A DNA stretch of 31,992 bases from JBOGGX01 sp050744245 (GTDB lineage: Bacteria > Actinomycetota > Acidimicrobiia > Acidimicrobiales > JBOGGX01). Position numbers and translations under genes: made by a program. Within the stretch, counting starts at the first letter, position 1, and every line of letters begins with the position of its first letter. This document shows positions 22,916 to 30,816 of this stretch, piece after piece. The notes under the pieces were generated by a model, which saw nothing but the letters and a program-made list of their open reading frames with translations, had not been told where the DNA came from and made no database searches. The stretch lies in NCBI GenBank assembly GCA_050744245.1, contig JBOGGX010000259.1, positions 1-31,992 on the forward strand. The letters are read 5' to 3'.

Positions 22916-24010
22916 ATGCTGCGGCTTCAAGCTCCGCTCCCCGAGCGGTACACCACCGCGACGCCAGAACTGCTCGACCAGCGGATCGGCGAGGCCAAGC
23001 GGACCCTGGGTGACCGGGTCTTCATCCTCGGGCACCACTACCAGCGCGACGAGGTGATGGCCTGGGCCGACGCCTGCGGCGACTCCTACAAGCTCTCGGT
23101 TCTCGCGCAGCAGCGGCCCGCGGCCGAGTTCATCGTGTTCTGCGGCGTGCACTTCATGGCCGAGTCGGCCGACATCCTCACCGCCGACCACCAGCGGGTC
23201 ATCCTGCCCGACCTCAACGCCGGCTGCTCGATGGCCGACATGGCCGACATCGACGAGGTGGAGGAGGCATGGGAGGCGCTGGCCGGGGTCATCGACGTCG
23301 AGCGACTGGTCCCGATCACGTACATGAACTCGGCGGCCGACCTCAAGGCGTTCGTGGGCCGCCACGGCGGCGCGGTGTGCACGTCGATGAACGCCAGGGC
23401 CGTCCTCGAATGGGCGTTCGCCCGCGGTGACAAGGTGCTGTTCTTTCCCGACCAGCACCTGGGCCGCAACACCGGGGTGGCCATGGGTCACTCGCTCGAC
23501 GACATGCGGCTGTGGGACCCCCGCCACGAGCTCGGCGGGCTCACCGAGGCCGACTGCAAGGAGGCCATCTTCCTGCTGTGGCGGGGCCACTGCTCGATCC
23601 ACCAGCGGTTCCGGCCCGAGCACGTGGACGCCTTCCGGGCCGAGCACCCCGACGGCATCGTCGTGGTCCACCCGGAGTGCCCGCACGAGACCGTGGTGCT
23701 GGCCGACGAGGTCGGATCGACCGACTTCATCATCCGGACCGTCGAGGCCGCGCCCTGGGGATCGGTGATCGGCGTCGGCACCGAGATCCACCTGACCAAC
23801 CGGCTGGCGTCGGAGAACCTGGGCAAGACGGTCGTGTCGCTCGACCCGCTCATCTGCCCGTGCTCGACCATGAACCGCATCGACCCCCCGCACCTGGCCT
23901 GGGTGCTCGACCACCTGGTCGAGGGGAAGGTGGTCAACCAGATCACGGTCGATGTCGAGACGGCCGAATGGGCCAGGGTCGCCCTCCACCGCATGCTCGA
24001 CATCGTGTGA
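22916..24010 (+). CDS. nadA: Quinolinate synthase
   Basis: This 364-aa enzyme condenses iminoaspartate with dihydroxyacetone phosphate to quinolinate in NAD biosynthesis and carries an oxygen-sensitive [4Fe-4S] cluster. Family blocks include ILGHHYQRDEVMAWAD, FCGVHFMAESADILT and YMNSAADLKAF. Likely cluster ligands are Cys104 (NAGCSMADM), Cys226 (RGHCSIHQ) and Cys316 (CPCSTMNRID). HPECPHE and TEIHLTNRLA complete the active site. It is encoded alone; nadB and nadC, often beside it, are not in this window. Its stop overlaps the start of the SseB-like gene (GTGA), so the accessory genes downstream are probably transcribed with it. Confidence 0.96.
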   Translation: MLRLQAPLPERYTTATPELLDQRIGEAKRTLGDRVFILGHHYQRDEVMAWADACGDSYKLSVLAQQRPAAEFIVFCGVHFMAESADILTADHQRVILPDLNAGCSMADMADIDEVEEAWEALAGVIDVERLVPITYMNSAADLKAFVGRHGGAVCTSMNARAVLEWAFARGDKVLFFPDQHLGRNTGVAMGHSLDDMRLWDPRHELGGLTEADCKEAIFLLWRGHCSIHQRFRPEHVDAFRAEHPDGIVVVHPECPHETVVLADEVGSTDFIIRTVEAAPWGSVIGVGTEIHLTNRLASENLGKTVVSLDPLICPCSTMNRIDPPHLAWVLDHLVEGKVVNQITVDVETAEWARVALHRMLDIV

Positions 24011-24405
24011 CGGTGGCCGACGATCTCACCACCGTCGTCGCCGCCTTCGCCGACGGTCGGCTGAGCGCGGAGGAGTTCACCGAGCACTTCATGGTCGGGC
24101 GGTGGTTCGCCATCCGATCTGACGACCCCGGGTTCATCGCCGTCGGCCCGCCCGGGGCCGGCTATGTCCCGATCTTCTCCTCGCTGGCCGAGCTGGGCGA
24201 CTACGCCGCCGCCGTTCCCGACCGCTCGGCCGGCGGCGTCGACTGGCTGACAACGGTCGGTGACGACCTGCTGTCGCTCATCCCCCGCGGCTATGGCCTG
24301 GTGGTCGACGTGGCCAGCGCCCACGCCGTCTACCTGAGGGCCGACGCCATCGAAGCCAAGCCCGTGCTGGTCGTGCAGCCCAGGACCAACGGAGAAGAAG
24401 CCTGA
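24007..24405 (+). CDS. SseB-like (N-terminal domain) protein
   Basis: This 132-aa protein starts at GTG 24007, overlapping the nadA stop by 4 bp (a second GTG lies at 24013). It begins VTVADDLTTVVAAFADGRLS and contains the strand-turn pattern GYVPIFSSLAELGDYAAAV, then LIPRGYGLVVDVASAHAVYL. These are the marks of the SseB N-terminal domain, named after an E. coli serine-sensitivity protein. In actinobacteria small proteins of this type are often found beside type VII-like WXG proteins, possibly as immunity or accessory factors. Here a WXG100-like gene and a WXG/SseB chimera follow. The biochemical role is unknown. Confidence 0.72.
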   Translation: MTVADDLTTVVAAFADGRLSAEEFTEHFMVGRWFAIRSDDPGFIAVGPPGAGYVPIFSSLAELGDYAAAVPDRSAGGVDWLTTVGDDLLSLIPRGYGLVVDVASAHAVYLRADAIEAKPVLVVQPRTNGEEA

Positions 24406-24466
24406 GCCGGGAACCGGGAGCATCGACCCGGCGTTGGCCAGCCATGGAGTTTGAGGTCAATCCCAC

Positions 24467-24736
24467 GTGCTACGGGACGTCGGCCAACGACTGACTGCGG
24501 CGGTCGAGGTCGCCGATCAGGTCAAGAACGATCGCGACGACCTCAAGTCGCACCTGGCCGAGCCGGGCGACCAGCGGTTCGGGTCGGCCGCGTCGGAGTT
24601 CCTCGACGAGTGGGCCTGCGGCTGCGGCTGCATGAAGGACGACGCGGGCAAGCTCGCCGGGCTGCTGACCCAGGCCGCCGGCGGCTACATCGAGACCGAA
24701 ACCGCCATCGCCGGGATGTTCGAGACCGATGGCTGA
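24467..24736 (+). CDS. WXG100-like small helical protein, probable 5' frameshift
   Basis: The 89-residue frame from GTG 24467 reads LRDVGQRLTAAVEVADQVKN then a second helix with FGSAASEFLDEWACGCGCMK and LAGLLTQAAGGYIETETAIA. This two-helix layout with a central W matches the WXG100 superfamily of type VII secretion substrates, although WxG itself is replaced by WACG. The natural N-terminus probably lies upstream: ATG 24444 encodes MEFEVNPT, after which a loss of one base near 24466 throws the frame. Repairing it gives MEFEVNPTLLRDVGQRL, a good family start. The GTG start may be a rescue or an artefact. The gene overlaps the next one by 8 bp. Confidence 0.6.
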   Translation: MLRDVGQRLTAAVEVADQVKNDRDDLKSHLAEPGDQRFGSAASEFLDEWACGCGCMKDDAGKLAGLLTQAAGGYIETETAIAGMFETDG

Positions 24737-25479
24737 GCTCCGCGTCGGGGCCACGGTCCGAGAGCTGGTCCCTGGTCGGCCGGACGAGATCGAGGCCCTG
24801 GCCGGGCGCATCGGCGTCCTCGGCACCGGTCTGTCGGCGGCCGCGGCGCACGCTGGAAGCGGCCTGGCAGGACGCCCCCACCGAACCCGGACTGTTCGAC
24901 AAGGCCCTCAACCTGGGCGGCGAGTTCCTGGGCGGCGCGTGGGACACGGTCTGGGGCACGGCCGAGTTCCTCTGGAGCGTGTCGACGCTGCGGATGATGA
25001 TCGACCCCGACGGCTGGGCCCGCGACATGCAGGCGCTGGGCCAGGGGCCGTGGTACGGGGTCACGGCCGAGGCCGTGCTGCTCGACCCGGCCGGGCCGAC
25101 GCCTGCGGTCATCCCGATCACGTTCCTCGGCGGCGTGGCCGGCGAGCGGGGCCGGCGGCTGGCCGACGGTCGTCAGCTCGGAGTGGGCGCCCCCGCCGAT
25201 CCGCCGTCCCAGGCGGTGGCGGACGCGGTCCGGTCGGCGGTGCAGGCCACCACCGGCGTCGCCGCCGGCTACCTGTTCCAACTGGCCGGCCACGGCACCG
25301 AGCCTGGCCTGGTGGCTGGGGTCGAGCTCGCCCCGGGGGCCGACGAGGCCGCGGTGATGCCGGTGTTCGTCCAGCGGTCGGGCGCGTCGCTGCCGCCGGG
25401 TGGGTCGATCGACGCCCTGCCGCTGGCGGGCGAGCTGCTGGGCGCGGTCCGAGCGTCGGTCCCCGCGGTCACCCCGTGA
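24729..25479 (+). pseudogene. WXG-toxin N-terminus fused to SseB C-terminal domain, frameshifted near 24845
   Basis: The gene starts at ATG 24729 in one frame (MAELRVGATVRELVPGRPDE, IEALAGRIGVLGTGLSAAA) and continues after about 24845 in another (RTLEAAWQDAPTEPGLFDKA). The second part contains GAWDTVWGTAEFLWSVSTLR and WARDMQALGQGPWYGV, a block usual in the N-terminal half of large WXG-type polymorphic toxins. The sequence then changes abruptly to LADGRQLGVGAPADPPSQ, GYLFQLAGHGTEPGLVAGVE and SIDALPLAGELLGAVRASV, which is the SseB C-terminal domain. No toxin domain follows. I infer that a deletion fused a toxin gene to an sseB gene, plus a later one-base insertion. The stop lies 11 bp inside the convergent uvrA gene. 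Confidence 0.6.
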
Positions 25480-28321
25480 GGAGCGGGGCGAGGAACTTGC
25501 CGGTGTAGCTGGTCGGGTGGGCGGCCACGTCCTCCGGCGTGCCCTCGGCCACGACCGAGCCCCCCCGGGAGCCGCCCTCCGGCCCGAGGTCGACGATCCA
25601 GTCGGCCGTCTTGAGCACGTCGAGGTTGTGCTCGATCACGAGCACGGTGTTGCCCTGGTCGACCAGGCGGGACAGAACACCGAGCAGCTTGCGGATGTCC
25701 TCGAAGTGCAGCCCGGTGGTGGGCTCGTCGAGCATGTAGATGGTGTGGCCGGTTCCGCGCTTGGTCAGCTCACTCGACAGCTTCACCCGCTGGGCCTCGC
25801 CGCCGGACAAGGTCGGAGCCGGCTGGCCGAGTCGGACGTACCCCAGCCCCACGTCGACGATGGTCTGCAGATGCCGTGAGATGTTGGGCTGGTTGGCGAA
25901 AAACGCCAACGCCTCCTCGCACGAGAGGTCGAGCACCTCGGAGATGCTCTTGCCCTTGAACTCGATGTCGAGGGTGTCGCGGTTGTAGCGGGCGCCCTTG
26001 CACACCTCGCAGGGCACGTAGACGTCGGGCAGGAAGTGCATCTCGATCTTGATCGTGCCGTCGCCGGCGCACGCCTCGCACCGACCGCCCTTCACGTTGA
26101 ACGAGAACCGGCCGGGCTGGTAGCCGCGGACCCTGGCCTCCTGGGTCTGGGCGAACAGCTTGCGGATGTGGTCGAACACACCGGTGTAGGTGGCCGGGTT
26201 GGACCGGGGGGTCCGCCCGATCGGCGACTGGTCGATGTTGATGACCTTGTCGAGGTGCTCGATGCCGTCGATGCGGGTGTGGAGCCCGGGCGGCGTCTTC
26301 GACCGGTAGATCCGCTGCATCAGCGACCGGTAGAGGATGTCGTTGACGAGGGTCGACTTCCCGGAGCCCGACACCCCGGCCACGGCGACGAACTTCCCGA
26401 GCGGGAAGGCGACGTCGATGTTCGCCAGGTTGTGCTCGCGGGCCCCCTTGACCAGCAGCCGGTTGCCGTTGCCGATGCGGCGGACGCCGGGGACCGGGAT
26501 GGTGCGCTTCCTCGACAGGTACCGGCCGGTGATCGAACCGCGGCTCTTGAGCAGCCCGGCGACGTTCCCCGCGTACACGACCGAGCCGCCGTGCTCGCCC
26601 GCGCCGGGACCGATGTCGACGACGTGGTCGGCCACTCGGATCGTGTCCTCGTCGTGCTCGACCACCATCACCGTGTTGCCCAGGTCGCGCAGCCGCAGCA
26701 GCGTCTCGATCAGCCGGTGGTTGTCGCGCTGGTGCAGGCCGATCGACGGCTCGTCGAGCACGTACAGCACCCCGACCAGGCCGCTACCGATCTGCGACGC
26801 CAACCGGATGCGCTGGGCCTCGCCCCCGGCCAGCGTGGCCGCCGATCTCGACAACGTGAGGTAGTCGAGCCCGACGTCGAGGAGAAAGCCCATGCGGGCG
26901 TTCACCTCCTTGACCACCCGTTCGGCGATCATTCGGTCGCGCTCGGAGAGGTCGAGCTCCTCGAGCACCTTGGCCGACTCGCCGATCGAGAGCATGCACA
27001 GCTCGGCGATGCTGCGCCCGTCGACCGTGACCGCCAGCGACAACGGCTTGAGCCGGGCGCCGTTGCACTCCGGGCACGGCACCTCGCGCATGTAGCCCTC
27101 GATCTGGTCGCGCTGGGAGTCGCTCTCGGAGTCGGCGTACCGCCGCTCGAGCCACGGGATCACGCCCTCGTAGCTGGCGTGGTACGACCGCGTCCGGCCG
27201 TAGCGGTTCTTGTAGCTGACGTTCACCCGGTTGCCGGCGCCGTACAGCAGCACCTTCTTGTGCCGTGCGGTCAGCTTCTCCCACGGCGTGCCCCGGTCGA
27301 TGTCGTACTCGTCGCACACCGCCTCGACCAGCCGGGTGAAGTAGGGGGACCGGCCGCCGGACCACGGTGCGACGGCGCCGTCGTCGATCGTCGCCTCGGG
27401 GTTGGGGACGACCAGTTCGGGGTCGACCTCGAACCGGGTGCCGAGCCCGTCACAGCGCGGGCAGGCGCCGTAGGGCGAGTTGAACGAGAAGTTGCGCGGC
27501 GCCAGCTCCTCGAACGACTCGCCGTCGACCGGGCAGGCCATGTGCTGGCTGAACGTGTGGCGCTCGTCGGTCTCGGCGCCGGCGCCGTCCCGCGGCACGA
27601 TCTGGACCTCGGCCACCCCGTCGGCCAGCTTGAGCGCGGTCTCGAGCGAGTCGGTCAGGCGGCGCTCGATGCCCTGGCGACGGACCAACCGGTCGACCAC
27701 GACCTCGATCGTGTGCTGTTCGTACCGGGCCAGCTCCACCTGGTCGGTGAGCTCGTGCGGTTCGCCGTCGACGATGGCCCGGGCGAACCCCTGGGCGGCC
27801 AGGTCGGCCAGCAGCGTCTCGTAGGTGCCCTTGCGCCCCCTGACCACGGGGGCCAGCACCTGGAACCGGGTGCCGTCGGGCAGCTGGAGCACCCGGTCGA
27901 CGATCTGCTGGGGCGTCTGCCGGGTGACCGGCACCCCGTGGGTCGGGCAGTGGGGCTTGCCGATGCGGGCGTAGAGCAGCCGCAGGTAGTCGTAGACCTC
28001 GGTGATGGTCCCGACCGTCGACCGCGGGTTGCGCGACGCGCTCTTCTGGTCGATCGAAATGGCGGGCGACAGGCCCTCGATGAAGTCGACGTCGGGCTTG
28101 TCCATCTGCCCGAGGAACTGGCGGGCATAGGACGACAGCGACTCGACGTACCGCCGCTGGCCCTCGGCGTAGATCGTGTCGAACGCGAGCGACGACTTGC
28201 CCGATCCGGACAACCCGGTGATCACGATCAGCCGCTCGCGCGGCAGCTCGAGGCTGATGTTCCTGAGGTTGTGCTCGCGGGCGCCCCGGATGACGAGCTT
28301 GTCTGCGGAAGTTACAGCCAT
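25469..28321 (-). CDS. uvrA: Excinuclease ABC subunit A
   Basis: UvrA (950 aa) is the damage-sensing ATPase dimer that loads UvrB at lesions. The first ABC half begins IRGAREHNLRNISLELPRE with Walker A GLSGSGKS (36-43). The second half has Walker A GVSGSGKST near residue 640, with signature regions LAGGEAQRIRLA and LSGGEAQRVKLS. The DNA-contacting zinc finger is CEACAGDG/CEVCKGAR, and the insertion finger CPECNGAR is present. The first zinc module reads CPVDGESF then GACPRCDG; the second Cys of the usual CPxC is missing, as in some other actinobacterial UvrA proteins. The start is ATG 28321. A LexA-type box lies 42-53 bp upstream, and TAGATT (28338-28333) may be the -10. The gene lies after uvrB and dodecin on the same strand. 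Confidence 0.97.
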   Translation of the reverse strand: MAVTSADKLVIRGAREHNLRNISLELPRERLIVITGLSGSGKSSLAFDTIYAEGQRRYVESLSSYARQFLGQMDKPDVDFIEGLSPAISIDQKSASRNPRSTVGTITEVYDYLRLLYARIGKPHCPTHGVPVTRQTPQQIVDRVLQLPDGTRFQVLAPVVRGRKGTYETLLADLAAQGFARAIVDGEPHELTDQVELARYEQHTIEVVVDRLVRRQGIERRLTDSLETALKLADGVAEVQIVPRDGAGAETDERHTFSQHMACPVDGESFEELAPRNFSFNSPYGACPRCDGLGTRFEVDPELVVPNPEATIDDGAVAPWSGGRSPYFTRLVEAVCDEYDIDRGTPWEKLTARHKKVLLYGAGNRVNVSYKNRYGRTRSYHASYEGVIPWLERRYADSESDSQRDQIEGYMREVPCPECNGARLKPLSLAVTVDGRSIAELCMLSIGESAKVLEELDLSERDRMIAERVVKEVNARMGFLLDVGLDYLTLSRSAATLAGGEAQRIRLASQIGSGLVGVLYVLDEPSIGLHQRDNHRLIETLLRLRDLGNTVMVVEHDEDTIRVADHVVDIGPGAGEHGGSVVYAGNVAGLLKSRGSITGRYLSRKRTIPVPGVRRIGNGNRLLVKGAREHNLANIDVAFPLGKFVAVAGVSGSGKSTLVNDILYRSLMQRIYRSKTPPGLHTRIDGIEHLDKVINIDQSPIGRTPRSNPATYTGVFDHIRKLFAQTQEARVRGYQPGRFSFNVKGGRCEACAGDGTIKIEMHFLPDVYVPCEVCKGARYNRDTLDIEFKGKSISEVLDLSCEEALAFFANQPNISRHLQTIVDVGLGYVRLGQPAPTLSGGEAQRVKLSSELTKRGTGHTIYMLDEPTTGLHFEDIRKLLGVLSRLVDQGNTVLVIEHNLDVLKTADWIVDLGPEGGSRGGSVVAEGTPEDVAAHPTSYTGKFLAPLLTG

Positions 28322-28360
28322 GTCGGCTGGTGAATCTACCGGCTGCCCGCCCGCAGGAGG

Positions 28361-28376
28361 GGGAACGTCTGTTCGC
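28361..28376 (-). promoter_or_regulatory. LexA (SOS) box upstream of uvrA
   Basis: The sequence GGGAACGTCTGTTCGC contains the perfect half-sites GAAC and GTTC with 4-nt spacing, matching the core of the actinobacterial/Bacillus SOS box (CGAAC-N4-GTTCG). The core is at 28363-28374, 42 bp before the uvrA start and overlapping the last codons of dodecin. A -10-like TAGATT lies 24 bp further downstream, so LexA here would cover the -35 region. Confidence 0.65.
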
Positions 28377-28582
28377 TATTCGAGGATGAAGGTGACCATC
28401 AGGTTCACCTGGTACTCGCTGATCGCGCCGTCGGCGCCCACCCGCACCTGCTGCTCCTTGATCCATGCGCTCTTGACGTTGCGTAGCGTCTCTGTGGCCC
28501 GGGCGACGCCGGTGCGGATGGCGTCCTCGAAGCTGGTGTCGGACGTGGCGCTGATCTCGGTGACGCGGGCGACGGAGGCCAT
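28376..28582 (-). CDS. Dodecin, flavin-binding protein
   Basis: This 68-aa protein is a member of the dodecin family, which forms hollow 12-mers that bind and buffer flavins (FMN, riboflavin or lumichrome, or CoA in some bacteria). The sequence begins MASVARVTEISATSDTSFED, and the conserved segment VKSAWIKEQQVRV contains the stacking Trp that sandwiches the flavin rings. The ending YQVNLMVTFILE is also typical. The start is ATG 28582, with GGGAT a few bases before it. It sits between uvrB (41 bp upstream) and uvrA (54 bp downstream) on the same strand and is probably co-transcribed with uvrB, which would place a flavin-buffering protein in an SOS-controlled unit. Confidence 0.95.
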   Translation of the reverse strand: MASVARVTEISATSDTSFEDAIRTGVARATETLRNVKSAWIKEQQVRVGADGAISEYQVNLMVTFILE

Positions 28583-28623
28583 GACGATCCCTTTCGACGA
28601 CGGTGCGAACGGACCGGCGGACC

Positions 28624-30708
28624 CTACCCCGACGCGGCGGGCGCGATCCCGACCGCACCGAGGTCGCGCAGCTCCCGTTTGAGCTCCTTGACCTCGTCGC
28701 GCAGCCGGGCCGCGTACTCGAAGCGGAGGTCGGCCGCGGCCTCGTGCATCTCCTCCTCGAGCGTCTGGATCAGACGGGCCAGGTCGTCGCCCGGCATCTG
28801 GGCCAGCTCCTTGATGCGCTTGTCGTCGCGGGCCCGGCGGCGGCGCCGGTCGGCCCCCGGCACCGGTGCGCCTTCGCCCCGATCGCCCTCGGGCCGGAGC
28901 ATGGCCAGGATGTCGGTCACCCGCTTGCGGATCGTCTGGGGGTCGATGCCGTTGGCCGCGTTGAACTCGAGCTGGAGCCCGCGCCGCCGATTGGTCTCGG
29001 AGATGGCCCGCTGCATCGAGTCGGTGACCTGGTCGGCGTACATGACCACCTGGCCCTCGATGTTGCGGGCGGCCCGCCCGATCATCTGGATGAGCGACGT
29101 CTCGCTGCGGAGGAAGCCCTCCTTGTCGGCGTCGAGGATGGCGACGAGCGACACCTCCGGCAGGTCGAGGCCCTCACGGAGCAGGTTGATGCCGACCAGG
29201 ACGTCGAACTCCCCCAGCCGCAGGTCGCGCAGGATCTCGATGCGCTGGATGGTGTCGACCTCGGAGTGGAGGTAGCGGACCCTGACCCCCAGCTCGAGCA
29301 GGTAGTCGGTCAGGTCCTCGGCCATCTTCTTGGTGAGCGTGGTGACCAGCACCCGCTCCTCCTTGCCGACCCTGAGGTTGATCTGCTCCATGAGGTCGTC
29401 GATCTGGCCCTTGGTCGGCTTGACGATCACCTCGGGGTCGACCAACCCGGTGGGGCGGACGATCTGCTCGACCACCTGCGACGACACCTGGAGCTCGTAG
29501 GGCGACGGGGTGGCGGACAGGTAGACGACCTGGTTGATGCGCTCGACGAACTCGTCGAACCGCAGCGGCCGGTTGTCGGCGGCCGACGGCAGCCGGAACC
29601 CGTGGTCGATGAGCGTGTCCTTGCGGGTGCGGTCGCCCTCGTACTGGCCGTGGAGCTGGGGCACGGTGACGTGCGACTCGTCGATGACGAGCAGGTAGTC
29701 GTCGGGGAAGAAGTCGATGAGGGTGTTGGGGGGCTTGCCCGGCCCCCGCCCGTCGATCGGCGCCGAGTAGTTCTCGATGCCGTTGCAGAACCCGACCTCC
29801 TGCATCATCTCGAGGTCGTACTGGGTGCGCATGCGCAGCCGCTGGGCCTCGAGCAGCTTGCCGTTCCGCTCGAACCAGGCCAGCCGCTCCCGGAGCTCGG
29901 CCTCGATGCGGCCCACGGCCTTCTCCATCCGCTCGTCGCTGGCGATGTAGTGGGTGGCGGGGAAGATGTGGAGCTCGTCGAGCGACGCCAGCCGTTCGCC
30001 GGTGAGCGGGTCGACCACGGTCACCTGTTCGATCTCGTCGCCGAACAGCTCGATGCGGACCGCCGTCTCCTCGTACGCCGGGTGGACCTCGATGGTGTCG
30101 CCCCGCACCCGGAAGCGGCCCCTGGTCAGGTTCATGTCGTTGCGCTCGTAGCGCATGTCGACCAGCTGGCGGAGGATCGAGCGCTGGTCGCGCTCCTCCC
30201 CCACCCGCACGGCCAGCAGCTGGTTGCGGTACTCGTCGGGCGAACCCAGCCCGTAGATGCACGACACCGAGGCGACCACGATGACGTCGGGCCGGGTGAG
30301 CAGGGCCAGGGTGGTCGAGTGGCGGAGCCGCTCGATCTCGTCGTTGATCGACGAGTCCTTCTCGATGTAGGTGTCGCTGGACGCGATGTACGCCTCGGGT
30401 TGGTAGTAGTCGTAGTAGCTGACGAAGTACTCGACGCGGTTGTTGGGGAAGAACTCGCGCATCTCCTGGGCGAGCTGGGCGGCGAGGCTCTTGTTGGGTG
30501 CGAGGATGAGTGTCGGCCGCTGCACTCGCTCGATGGCCCAGGCGATCGTCGCCGACTTGCCCGACCCGGTGATGCCGAGCAGAGTCTGGAAGCGGTCGCC
30601 GCGCTCGATGCCCTCGGCGAGCTTGGCGATCGCGGCCGGTTGATCGCCAGCCGGGTCGAAGTCGGACACGACGCGGAACGTCTCGTCGCGGGCGGCAAGA
30701 TCGGTCAC
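28624..30708 (-). CDS. uvrB: Excinuclease ABC subunit B
   Basis: UvrB (694 aa) verifies damage and recruits UvrC. It has the helicase fold with Walker A GITGSGKS (45-52), LAPNKSLAAQLAQE, and the damage-probing beta-hairpin with VSYYDYYQPEAYIASSDTYI. LVIDESHVTVPQLHGQ is the DExH box, and YLSATPSPYEL and IQMIGRAARN are motifs III and VI. The C-terminal UVR motif is LEEEMHEAAADLRFEYAARL, which pairs with UvrC. The GTG start at 30708 lies 6 nt after a -10-like TAGACT (30720-30715), so it may be leaderless, although a GGAG just before the start would also serve. A near-perfect LexA box precedes the -10. Confidence 0.97.
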   Translation of the reverse strand: MTDLAARDETFRVVSDFDPAGDQPAAIAKLAEGIERGDRFQTLLGITGSGKSATIAWAIERVQRPTLILAPNKSLAAQLAQEMREFFPNNRVEYFVSYYDYYQPEAYIASSDTYIEKDSSINDEIERLRHSTTLALLTRPDVIVVASVSCIYGLGSPDEYRNQLLAVRVGEERDQRSILRQLVDMRYERNDMNLTRGRFRVRGDTIEVHPAYEETAVRIELFGDEIEQVTVVDPLTGERLASLDELHIFPATHYIASDERMEKAVGRIEAELRERLAWFERNGKLLEAQRLRMRTQYDLEMMQEVGFCNGIENYSAPIDGRGPGKPPNTLIDFFPDDYLLVIDESHVTVPQLHGQYEGDRTRKDTLIDHGFRLPSAADNRPLRFDEFVERINQVVYLSATPSPYELQVSSQVVEQIVRPTGLVDPEVIVKPTKGQIDDLMEQINLRVGKEERVLVTTLTKKMAEDLTDYLLELGVRVRYLHSEVDTIQRIEILRDLRLGEFDVLVGINLLREGLDLPEVSLVAILDADKEGFLRSETSLIQMIGRAARNIEGQVVMYADQVTDSMQRAISETNRRRGLQLEFNAANGIDPQTIRKRVTDILAMLRPEGDRGEGAPVPGADRRRRRARDDKRIKELAQMPGDDLARLIQTLEEEMHEAAADLRFEYAARLRDEVKELKRELRDLGAVGIAPAASG

Positions 30709-30723
30709 CGCTCCAGTCTACCT

Positions 30724-30739
30724 CCGAACGGGCGTTCGA
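30724..30739 (-). promoter_or_regulatory. LexA (SOS) box upstream of uvrB
   Basis: The sequence CCGAACGGGCGTTCGA matches TCGAAC-N4-GTTCGA at 11 of 12 defined positions. It lies 16 bp before the uvrB start, just upstream of the probable -10 (TAGACT, 30720-30715), so bound LexA would block the promoter. This is the stronger of the two SOS boxes seen. Confidence 0.75.
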
Positions 30740-30782
30740 GGAACGTTGCATCCGGCACACCCGCCGCGCCGGAATGCGCCTC

Positions 30783-30810
30783 TTGCTGGTGTGTGCCGTG
30801 GGTGTTGAAT
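30783..30810 (+). promoter_or_regulatory. Leaderless promoter of the GNAT gene
   Basis: TTGCTG (30783-30788) and TTGAAT (30805-30810) form a -35/-10 pair with 16-nt spacing. The -10 ends 6 nt before GTG 30817, so transcription would start at or within a base or two of the start codon. No Shine-Dalgarno is visible before that GTG. Confidence 0.5.
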
Positions 30811-30816
30811 GCATCC

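Noticed and set aside
27420..27560. Missing second Cys in the first zinc module of UvrA (CPVD)
   Set aside because: Other actinobacterial UvrA proteins show a similar lack; the remaining zinc fingers are intact.
28603..30816. Long plus-strand extension upstream of the GNAT gene, opposite uvrB
   Set aside because: The 1093-codon frame only becomes protein-like after 30817; the upstream part is antisense to uvrB and has no family likeness.
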